The notes under the pieces were generated by a model. The model saw only the letters and a program-made list of their open reading frames with translations, searched no databases and was not told the DNA's origin. Shown here piece by piece: positions 1-5,149 of a DNA stretch of 12,853 bases. Origin of the DNA: an uncultured Azospirillum sp. (GTDB lineage Bacteria; Pseudomonadota; Alphaproteobacteria; RF32; CAG-239); the NCBI GenBank assembly GCA_900538765.1, contig UQAB01000036.1, positions 1 through 12,853 on the forward strand. Reading direction: 5' to 3'. The position numbers and the translations under genes are program-made. The first letter of the stretch is position 1. Each line of letters begins with the position of its first letter.

Positions 1-1097
1 AATATTACAAGGTCGACGGCTGTCAGTCCGGTTATGACTGGAATGCAACAACGCAAACCTGTACGTCGCAATGTGCCGCAAGTTATAAATATGATGAAAA
101 CAACTGCCCGAGCGCAAGCTATTTTCATTGCAATTCCAGCACCTGCGGCGGGAAGTATACGGATTGTAAGAAGGTGCTGTACTCAGACGATGCGGAAATT
201 TTTGCGGTTGACGGTTTTACTTTTGCCAGAACAGCTGACTTATGCCCGCGGAAAGGGTTTGCTCAGAACGGCTGGAATAATCTTTCAAAAACATATGGAA
301 CGATTGTCAACGGTAATTATAAGTATAATCGTCTGTATGCGTGTAAAGACCAAAATGTAGATGATGCCTGTTACAATTTGTTTGAACAGGTCAGAGATGC
401 TGCGGCAAACAGCACGGTTGAAGTCACTCAGGATATGTCCTGCGGAAATTTGACGCTGTTGGCCGGGGCTGGAAAAAGTAATGTTACAATTAACGGCAAC
501 GGGCATACACTGACTTTTGAAAAGTTTGATGGGGCTGATTTTAAGGTGGATGTCAATAACTTGAATATTATAAGTAAAGACAGGCTTACTTCGGAAAATA
601 AGGTGTTTTTTGATGCCTGCGGTAAACAAGGCGTTTTTCATTCAGTATTTCAGGTTGGTAATATTCAAGATGCAACCGTAACTGCTTACTATCTTGGGCA
701 GGTTAAAGCGAGCGGAACAGTGACATATATTAAATCATCAGGATATTCCGGCGGACGTGTTTATCGTTATGAAATAACAGCGCAACCGGCATCTGTTGTT
801 AATGTTAAAAATGCGGATTATGGGAAGGTAACCCTTATGGACAAGGCTGTTTTGAATATAAAGTCAGGAAGCGATATCCCGGTTCATATTAATGGTGAAA
901 ATACTGCTGTTAACTTGTGTGATTACAATGGAGATAAGCTAAACATGAGCTGGGAAGGGTATGTTTGCAAAAATGTAACCGTAAACAGCAATAAGGAGAT
1001 TGACGTGACCTGGGCATCAAGCAGCAATAACGGAAAATGTCTTTCCTATGTTAGGGTCAATGTTGACAGCAGCCTTTGTGGCAAGATGAATTTTTAG
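1..1097 (+). CDS. Cys-rich, beta-helix-like surface/secreted protein (5' end outside window)
   Basis: This open frame enters from the left edge (first full codon at position 3) and runs 364 codons to TAG at 1095-1097, so the N-terminus and any signal peptide are not visible. The first 60 visible residues hold seven cysteines (about residues 7, 20, 24, 35, 43, 48, 55) in a Tyr/Asn/Ser/Thr-rich low-complexity context, with phrases such as GYDWNATTQTC. That is the style of extracellular disulphide-rich repeats. From about residue 140 the sequence turns into short Val/Ile/Asn/Gly-rich strands (for example NVTINGNGHTLTF), as expected of a right-handed beta-helix or adhesin-like stalk. Four further cysteines lie in the last 70 residues. 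I infer export and a surface role; I recognise no enzyme motif. An internal ATG at 174 could be taken as a start, but the frame stays open and Cys-rich upstream of it, so the real gene is longer. A terminator follows the stop by 16 bases. Confidence 0.75.
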   Translation, partial: YYKVDGCQSGYDWNATTQTCTSQCAASYKYDENNCPSASYFHCNSSTCGGKYTDCKKVLYSDDAEIFAVDGFTFARTADLCPRKGFAQNGWNNLSKTYGTIVNGNYKYNRLYACKDQNVDDACYNLFEQVRDAAANSTVEVTQDMSCGNLTLLAGAGKSNVTINGNGHTLTFEKFDGADFKVDVNNLNIISKDRLTSENKVFFDACGKQGVFHSVFQVGNIQDATVTAYYLGQVKASGTVTYIKSSGYSGGRVYRYEITAQPASVVNVKNADYGKVTLMDKAVLNIKSGSDIPVHINGENTAVNLCDYNGDKLNMSWEGYVCKNVTVNSNKEIDVTWASSSNNGKCLSYVRVNVDSSLCGKMNF

Positions 1098-1113
1098 GGA
1101 AAGGGGAAAATGA

Positions 1114-1144
1114 AAAAGGCTTTGAACTGATGTCAAAGCCTTTT
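1114..1144. terminator. Bidirectional intrinsic terminator between convergent genes
   Basis: A perfect 12-bp stem (AAAAGGCTTTGA at 1114-1125 with TCAAAGCCTTTT at 1133-1144) closes a 7-base loop. T-rich sequence follows on both strands. It serves the surface-protein gene on the plus strand and the carboxypeptidase-mipZ operon on the minus strand, whose last stop codon lies three bases away. Confidence 0.85.
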
Positions 1145-1146
1145 GT

Positions 1147-1680
1147 TTATTTCACGGCTTGTTGGGTTTTGGAAACAAGCTCCGGGAGGTAAGGATGGGG
1201 GAGTTTGCCGCTTTGTTCCAGTTCGCGCAGGATTTGCAGGCGGGAGGCTACGGTTTCCGACTCTGCCGGCGTATAGGCGGGAAGGCCGAGGATTTTCAGT
1301 GCTTTGCGGTAAGAATAAGGCTGATTGGCGGAATCGTTTTCCCGGCAGCGGTCAAGCTGTTTTTGCAGGTAACGGCAGATAAAAGCGGCGCCCTTGCGCT
1401 GCGGTTTCAGCAGAAAATTTTTGACACGGACGAGAAACAGGGCATAGAAAATCAGCACGCCGTTAATCAGGCCAAGCGTGAAAGTAATCAACGGCTGCGG
1501 AAACATCAGCATGCCGTAGCCGATGTAAAAAATGCTGCCCCAGATGATGTTAAACAGGCCGCGCGAGGGAATGTAAAAGGCGCTGTCGTCCGGGTTTTTG
1601 CTTCTGAACAGGCTGCTGACGAAAACGGTCAGGCCGAAAATCAGGGCGATGAAAAACATTAAAAGGCTGAGTTCTTTCAT
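1147..1680 (-). CDS. Small membrane protein coupled to mipZ, possible degenerate J-like C-terminus
   Basis: This 177-aa protein has hydrophobic segments at roughly residues 4-24, 42-62 and 65-87, so it is predicted to sit in the inner membrane. A basic, helical cytoplasmic tail follows. Its ATG overlaps the mipZ stop as ATGA, so it is very probably translationally coupled to MipZ; a GGAG lies about 11 bases upstream. The tail contains YRKALKILGL and, about 35 residues later, PYLPELVSKTQQAV. These resemble the first and last helices of short J-domain-like tails (ALEILGL...DYLAxxxNEA), but the HPD tripeptide needed to stimulate Hsp70 is absent. From general recollection, J-domain-type membrane proteins occur beside mipZ in other Alphaproteobacteria. 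Calling this a degenerate relative is therefore a positional and pattern inference. A role in division-site or envelope work is suggested only by context. Confidence 0.7.
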   Translation of the reverse strand: MKELSLLMFFIALIFGLTVFVSSLFRSKNPDDSAFYIPSRGLFNIIWGSIFYIGYGMLMFPQPLITFTLGLINGVLIFYALFLVRVKNFLLKPQRKGAAFICRYLQKQLDRCRENDSANQPYSYRKALKILGLPAYTPAESETVASRLQILRELEQSGKLPHPYLPELVSKTQQAVK

Positions 1681-2504
1681 GCTGATTTACTCTCCTCGTC
1701 AGGGCAGATAAATTCGGCAATGCTGCGGACTTCTCGTTTGGCGGCGAGGTGCGACATGGTCATGCGCATTTTAAGTTTTTCGTTCTGCATATCAAGAACC
1801 GTCAGGCCTTCAAGGAATAATTCTTTAAAAATCAGGCGGTCTTTTAGGCCCGGCGTGAATCTGAAACCATAAAGTTTGCCGAGGCGTTCAAGATATTCAA
1901 AAACCGCATTTTTATTCTTGGAATTGTAGGGCGAGGTTTTATTGCCGACGACAATCCAATTGAGGTAGGGGCGGCCTTCGGCGGCCATTTGTTTTTTGAC
2001 GTCCCAGATAAAAGAGGCATAATGCCCGGGGCGGCCGATGGTGGCGCTTTCAAAATCAATGTCAGCCATGACGTTCAGGTCTATAAGGCTGTCGGTCATC
2101 GGCGTTATCAGCGTGTCGGCATAACGGTGCGCTATGTCAAAAAGATAGTTTTTGGTACCCGGTGTGTCAATAATAATTGCGTCGTATTCATGGATGAGTT
2201 CTTTGATACGGTGGTCTATGTTGTCGCGGTTGGCGGCAATCAACTCGGGGTCGCTTTGCGGGGCATAGGTAAACAGCTCGGGAACCGGCAGTTTTATTTT
2301 GCGATGAAGGCAGAATTTTTTGCGGTTGGCAATGTATTTGCTCAGAGTGCCCTGGCGGCCGTCCATGTCGATGACAGCGACGCTGAAGCCTTCCTGCATC
2401 AAACTGATGGCGAGGTGCATGGAGATTGTGGATTTGCCCGTGCCGCCCTTTTCATTGCTGACGACAATAATATGGGCTTTTTTTGCTAAAGTTTTTTCGT
2501 TCAT
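1677..2504 (-). CDS. mipZ: MipZ-type division plane positioning ATPase (ParA/MinD superfamily)
   Basis: This 275-aa P-loop ATPase has a deviant Walker A, KGGTGKST, at residues 19-26 with the signature lysine of the ParA/MinD family. It also has IDMDGRQGTLSKY (about 45-57) and a Walker B-type IIDTPG (about 111-116). In Caulobacter, MipZ binds DNA near the ParB-bound origin and inhibits FtsZ polymerisation, so division occurs at mid-cell. MipZ-specific phrases distinguish it from plasmid ParA: the VVSNEKGG opening, TPMTDSLIDLNV near 135, and the FTPGLKDRLIFKELFLEGLTVLD block near 217-239, which matches the Caulobacter GPGLRDRVIYRELFPFGLTV stretch. Length is close to the Caulobacter protein (about 270 aa). 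It starts only four bases after the carboxypeptidase stop, with no convincing ribosome site of its own, and overlaps the next gene by ATGA. Expression is therefore presumably tied to both. Confidence 0.92.
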   Translation of the reverse strand: MNEKTLAKKAHIIVVSNEKGGTGKSTISMHLAISLMQEGFSVAVIDMDGRQGTLSKYIANRKKFCLHRKIKLPVPELFTYAPQSDPELIAANRDNIDHRIKELIHEYDAIIIDTPGTKNYLFDIAHRYADTLITPMTDSLIDLNVMADIDFESATIGRPGHYASFIWDVKKQMAAEGRPYLNWIVVGNKTSPYNSKNKNAVFEYLERLGKLYGFRFTPGLKDRLIFKELFLEGLTVLDMQNEKLKMRMTMSHLAAKREVRSIAEFICPDEESKSA

Positions 2505-2508
2505 TTCG

Positions 2509-3801
2509 TTATTTGGCAGCCAAAATTAGAGAGTCTTCATTTGCGGCGGAGGAATCGCCGTTAACTACTATACAGGAGATTTTTGACTTTTTCAAATGCT
2601 TACATGCTGCCTGGGCATCACTTTTTTCAAAACCGGTGATTTTTGAGCGGTAAACAATGGCTGACGCCGCTTCAAAGGGTTCGACGGCGATGTTGATTTC
2701 TGCAAATTTTTGCAGGTTTTTCTGTTGGATCTTGAGAGCGTAGTTTCTGGCTTTGGAATAGTTGGAGAATGCGCCAATCTGAATGGCCCAGCTTTCTTTG
2801 GTGTTTACGACAATCGGCGCGTCCGGATCGGCGCTGCCTTGTTCCGTTCCGGCGTTTTCGTTGTCGTCATCAGCCGGCGAGTTGGTGTCGACTTCGGCGC
2901 TGGCGACTTCGATTTCTCCGGCGGTCAATTGTGCCGTCGGGTCAAGCGAGGCGAACATGTTTTCTTCTTTGTTTTTGCTGTTCATGGCCAGAACGGTGAG
3001 GCCTTTATCCATCATTTTGCTGACTTTTTTGTCGCGGTCTTTCAGGGTGCGGTGTCCCATGGTGACGGCGATGACACGCTGGCCGTTTCTTTCGGCGGAG
3101 GTGATGATGTTAAAACCGGCGGCATTGGTATAACCTGTTTTCATGCCGTCTGCACCTTCAAAGGTTTTGAGAATGTGGTTGTGGGTATAGTAGGTTTTTC
3201 CGTCATATGAGAATTTTTTCAGGGAAAACCATTTGTAATACTGCGGGAAGTGGTGGTACATGGCCGCAGCGAGGATGGCCATGTCGCGCGCCGTGGTTTT
3301 TTGCTGGCGATTGGGCAGGCCGGAGGCGTTTTTGAACGTGGTGTTTTTCATGCCGAGGGCACGGGCGACCTGGGTCATGGTTTTGGCAAAATCGGCTTCT
3401 GTATAGCCGAGGCTTTCGGCAAGAACGGAGGCGCAGTCGTTGGCTGATTTGACAATCAGGGCGTCGATGCAGGTTTTGACGCTGACTTTACTGCCGGGTT
3501 TTAGGCCCAAACGCGATGGCGAACGGTTGGCAGCGTAACGCGAAACGGGGAGTTTGTCCTCAAGCTTTATCAGGCCTTTTTCCAAGGCGTCAAAAGTAAT
3601 GTACAGGGTCATGACCTTTGTCAGAGAGGCCGGGTAGCGCAGTTTGTCCGCTGCGTTGGAGGAAATGACATCGCCGGTATTGGCGTCAATAGTGATAGAG
3701 GAAACGGAAGCATGAGCAGGCGTTGACGCGGCACAAAACAAAGCGGCGGCGAATATGTATCCGGCGGCGGCTGAGCTTAGACGTTTCAGTGTGATTTTCA
3801 T
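2509..3801 (-). CDS. D-alanyl-D-alanine carboxypeptidase (S11, PBP5-like) with C-terminal SPOR domain
   Basis: This 430-aa periplasmic enzyme should remove the terminal D-Ala from peptidoglycan pentapeptides, which limits cross-linking. An N-terminal signal peptide (basic start, hydrophobic 11-24) ends in AHA-S near residue 31. The three active-site motifs of serine carboxypeptidases are present: SLTK at 59-62 with nucleophile Ser59, SAN at 119-121, and KTG at 221-223. After the catalytic domain comes an acidic, low-complexity linker (about 290-333). A SPOR domain follows (about 336-413, beginning ESWAIQIGAFSNYSKA); in this family it binds denuded glycan at the septum. The architecture therefore points to a septal carboxypeptidase. 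It is the first gene of an operon with mipZ and a small membrane protein. An AGGA lies about 13 bases before the ATG, so the ribosome site is only fair. There is no amphipathic membrane anchor like that of E. coli PBP5; SPOR may replace it. Confidence 0.93.
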   Translation of the reverse strand: MKITLKRLSSAAAGYIFAAALFCAASTPAHASVSSITIDANTGDVISSNAADKLRYPASLTKVMTLYITFDALEKGLIKLEDKLPVSRYAANRSPSRLGLKPGSKVSVKTCIDALIVKSANDCASVLAESLGYTEADFAKTMTQVARALGMKNTTFKNASGLPNRQQKTTARDMAILAAAMYHHFPQYYKWFSLKKFSYDGKTYYTHNHILKTFEGADGMKTGYTNAAGFNIITSAERNGQRVIAVTMGHRTLKDRDKKVSKMMDKGLTVLAMNSKNKEENMFASLDPTAQLTAGEIEVASAEVDTNSPADDDNENAGTEQGSADPDAPIVVNTKESWAIQIGAFSNYSKARNYALKIQQKNLQKFAEINIAVEPFEAASAIVYRSKITGFEKSDAQAACKHLKKSKISCIVVNGDSSAANEDSLILAAK

Positions 3802-3917
3802 TAAACCGAGTCTTCCTGTTTGCAGAGATTAACCTATTAGCGTATGATTAGGCCAAAATAGGAAATAAATTGTTAATTTCGGCATTAAAATAAATATATT
3901 TTTTGAAAAAATTTGAC

Positions 3918-3946
3918 TTGACTTTATGCGTGATTGTCTGTAAAAG
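3918..3946 (+). promoter_or_regulatory. Promoter of tRNA-His
   Basis: TTGACT at 3918-3923, 17 bases, then TAAAAG at 3941-3946 lies about 20 bases before the tRNA. An overlapping second TTGACT starts at 3913. The -35 is good and the -10 matches four of six consensus bases. The short distance to the tRNA suits a brief leader removed by RNase P. Confidence 0.55.
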
Positions 3947-3964
3947 AATTTTGTTGCCGTTAAT

Positions 3965-4041
3965 GGCGAACGTAGCTCAGTTGGTAGAGCCCCGGTTTGT
4001 GGTACCGGTTGTCGTGGGTTCGAGCCCCATCGTTCGCCCCA
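3965..4041 (+). tRNA. tRNA-His (GTG anticodon)
   Basis: The cloverleaf folds cleanly. The acceptor GCGAACG (3966-3972) pairs with CGTTCGC (4031-4037). The D-arm begins TAGCTCAGTTGGTAGA. The anticodon stem CCGGT/ACCGG encloses loop TTGTGGT with anticodon GTG, and the T-arm contains GGGTTCGAGCCC. CCA is encoded (4039-4041). Position 3965 is G and can pair with C73 at 4038. This is the extra G-1:C73 pair that most bacterial histidyl-tRNA synthetases require, and many Alphaproteobacteria have lost it. No other tRNA is seen in the window. Confidence 0.96.
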
Positions 4042-4083
4042 GATAAAAATAAAGCACCCGCAGAGGGTGCTTTATTTTTATCT
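4041..4083. terminator. Perfect 19-bp hairpin terminator after tRNA-His
   Basis: The arm 4041-4059 is perfectly complementary to 4065-4083 around a 5-base loop. The core is AAAGCACCC/GGGTGCTTT, with A-rich and T-rich flanks on either side, so it can stop transcription from both directions. The last base of the tRNA CCA is the first base of the stem. The stem is unusually long and exact for a simple terminator. Confidence 0.85.
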
Positions 4084-4263
4084 GGAAGACAGAGGCTCGA
4101 ACCCGGAAGGGCTCGCTAAGCAAAAACGCCAAAGTATTGGCGTTTTTGTCTGCAAGAGTAACGTAACATCTTGGTGAAAGAGGGCGCGACAGCAACCGAA
4201 GTGAACCTAGATGCCGTTGTACGAGCTGTCGAAGACAGCGCAGCCCCATCGTTCGCCCCAGAT
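4084..4263. repeat. tRNA-His downstream segment ending in a 22-bp copy of the tRNA 3' end
   Basis: The last 18 coding bases of tRNA-His, through CCA plus GAT (4023-4044), recur exactly at 4242-4263, offset by 219 bp. In between are an inverted 11-bp copy of the T-arm core (GGCTCGAACCC at 4094-4104, matching GGGTTCGAGCC at 4016-4026), a perfect 12-bp hairpin (4121-4148), and a short hairpin GCTGTC-GAA-GACAGC (4225-4239). There is no protein-like reading frame: the minus-strand frame across it reads through antisense tRNA. Such a 3'-end duplication is typical of att sites left by integrases. A decayed second tRNA or a dispersed tRNA-linked repeat is also possible. The rest of the body has only a vague resemblance to tRNA. 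Confidence 0.7.
4121..4148. terminator. Perfect 12-bp stem-loop, terminator-like
   Basis: CAAAAACGCCAA (4121-4132) pairs exactly with TTGGCGTTTTTG (4137-4148) around the loop AGTA. T-runs inside the 3' arm on both strands give it a bidirectional terminator look, but no transcription unit clearly ends here apart from read-through of tRNA-His. Confidence 0.5.
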
Positions 4264-4270
4264 TGTTTGA

Positions 4271-4292
4271 AAGGCTCGCGTTTGCGAGCCTT
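4271..4292. terminator. Hairpin terminator at the 3' end of the XRE-like gene
   Basis: AAGGCTCGC (4271-4279) pairs with GCGAGCCTT (4284-4292) around GTTT. It sits six bases beyond the stop codon of the minus-strand gene at 4298-4525. Flanking T-rich tracts are modest. It can also terminate plus-strand read-through. Confidence 0.65.
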
Positions 4293-4297
4293 GTTTG

Positions 4298-4525
4298 TTA
4301 TCGGGATTTAAACTTTACTTCAATATCATAGTCCAGAGCATTGGCGTATACCCATAGACATCTGATACTAACGTTTTTTAGGTAGCTTCCTGCTTCCATT
4401 TTCATTAATGTTTCAGGACTCATTTTAACAATGTCTGGCATATCATTGTAACTTAGGCGGCGTTCATGGCGTATATTGCGGAGAGCATCTCCTAATCCGG
4501 TAAAAAATCTGTTTTCAATATTCAT
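4298..4525 (-). CDS. Small XRE-like helix-turn-helix protein
   Basis: This 75-aa protein is almost entirely one HTH_3/XRE-type domain. LGDALRNIRHERRLSYNDMPDIVKMSPETLMKMEAG spread over residues 11-46 follows the helix pattern of the family (xLRxxRxxxxLSxxxLAxxxxxSxxTLxxxExG). The usual Ala or Gln positions are partly replaced (NDMPDIV instead of xxLA), so the fit is recognisable but divergent. AAGGAG stands ten bases before the ATG. Downstream is a hairpin terminator; upstream is a gene-free patch with an 8-bp inverted repeat (4557-4587) that could be its operator. Solitary small XRE proteins often regulate their own gene, a toxin partner or an integrated element, but no partner gene is adjacent. 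Its position next to the duplicated tRNA-His end raises the possibility that it is left over from an integrated element. Confidence 0.65.
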   Translation of the reverse strand: MNIENRFFTGLGDALRNIRHERRLSYNDMPDIVKMSPETLMKMEAGSYLKNVSIRCLWVYANALDYDIEVKFKSR

Positions 4526-4556
4526 TTTTCTAAAGCTCCTTGTTTGAATGAAACAA

Positions 4557-4587
4557 ACTCTCCTATGTCAATAAAACAAAGGAGAGT
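4557..4587. repeat. Inverted repeat upstream of XRE-like gene, possible operator
   Basis: ACTCTCCT at 4557-4564 is mirrored by AGGAGAGT at 4580-4587 with 15 bases between. It lies 32-62 bases before the XRE-like start codon, where an autoregulatory operator would be expected. That function is inference only. Confidence 0.35.
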
Positions 4588-4686
4588 GGAGCTCAAAACT
4601 GTCACAATACAGTCGCTGTTATTCAATATATTACCAGCACTCCACTCCAAGAGTGGATATTTTCATTGTGAGGTGTTTTGAGACAC

Positions 4687-4709
4687 CGCAGACAGAACGC
4701 CTGTCTGCG
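4687..4709. repeat. 9-bp perfect hairpin
   Basis: CGCAGACAG pairs exactly with CTGTCTGCG around AACGC. There is no T-run after it on either strand, so it looks like a repeat or structured element rather than a terminator. Confidence 0.5.
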
Positions 4710-4800
4710 TTTGTTACTGTACTTGAGGTGAGGGGAAATGTAAAGGGATTTTTCTATTTTGAATTTTATAGCGATTAAAATTAGTTTTTTTCTTTGATAT

Positions 4801-4926
4801 TTCACACCCCACCTAACCTCCCCTACCTCAGGGGAGGGACTAGATAGTGCCTGCTTCAAGATAATAAACAAATCAAAGAGCAAATTATTCCTCCCCTGAG
4901 GTAGGGGAGGTTAGGGTGGGTGTGAA
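4801..4926. repeat. REP/BIME-like element: two 37-bp inverted arms around 52 bp
   Basis: The arm 4801-4837 (starting TTCACACCCC, ending CAGGGGAGG) is the reverse complement of 4890-4926 at 35 of 37 positions. The two differences are adjacent, CCCCACC against CCCACCC. Each arm itself contains a hairpin CCTCCCCT-5 nt-AGGGGAGG. The 52-bp centre is AT-rich. Two inverted palindromic units around a spacer is the layout of bacterial interspersed mosaic elements. It carries no coding capacity and is presumably mobilised in trans, if at all. Copies elsewhere in the genome are expected but cannot be seen here. Confidence 0.75.
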
Positions 4927-4948
4927 GCAAAAAAAGAGAATCTGAATT

Positions 4949-4999
4949 GTCATGTTCAGAGGCGCTCTCAGAGTGACGTATGCGACATCCGAACATGAC
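4949..4999. repeat. 9-bp inverted repeat with structured 33-nt interior
   Basis: GTCATGTTC (4949-4957) is mirrored by GAACATGAC (4991-4999). It begins 23 bases after the REP-like element and may belong to the same repeat family or form part of a larger mosaic. Confidence 0.5.
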
Positions 5000-5086
5000 G
5001 TTCTTTTGCTGGGGAGGATTACGTTTTTGTTATGAGTTTTTAGATGCCGGTTGATATCCTAAACATACCGCAGCGTAAACCCTGCT

Positions 5087-5119
5087 ATTTTGCAACCGAA
5101 TAAAACTCGGTTGCAAAAT
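5087..5119. terminator. Perfect 13-bp hairpin downstream of the 313-aa gene
   Basis: ATTTTGCAACCGA (5087-5099) pairs exactly with TCGGTTGCAAAAT (5107-5119) around a 7-base loop. It lies 31 bases beyond the stop of the minus-strand gene at 5150-6091 and is its likeliest terminator, although the T-rich part is inside the stem rather than after it. Confidence 0.55.
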
Positions 5120-5149
5120 CGGAATGATGATTGGGTAGGGCGAAGGGCT

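Larger units (their letters stand above)
4526..5149. other. Gene-poor patch rich in palindromes
   Basis: About 620 bases without a convincing gene. It holds, in order, an 8-bp inverted repeat (4557-4564/4580-4587), a 7-bp hairpin TCCACTC-CAA-GAGTGGA (4641-4657), a 9-bp hairpin CGCAGACAG-AACGC-CTGTCTGCG (4687-4709), a large REP-like inverted repeat (4801-4926), a 9-bp inverted repeat (4949-4999), and a perfect 13-bp hairpin (5087-5119). Short frames here, including one of 86 codons at 4623-4883 minus, run straight through the repeats and look spurious. Confidence 0.7.

Noticed and set aside
174..1097. Start of the surface protein at ATG 174
   Set aside because: The same frame is open to the left edge with a consistent Cys-rich pattern, so the gene begins outside the window.
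1159..1662. 167-codon plus-strand frame opposite the membrane protein
   Set aside because: It is antisense to a gene with clear membrane segments and ATGA coupling to mipZ; composition looks like a shadow frame.
3977..4249. 90-codon minus-strand frame over tRNA-His and its downstream segment
   Set aside because: Its C-terminal part is antisense tRNA and the middle is the terminator hairpin; this is a well-known type of spurious frame.
4623..4883. 86-codon minus-strand frame
   Set aside because: It is built from a hairpin and one REP-like arm, with no ribosome site and no protein-like composition.
4801..4926. Insertion sequence or MITE
   Set aside because: No transposase and no flanking target-site duplication is evident; the paired internal hairpins fit a REP/BIME unit better.
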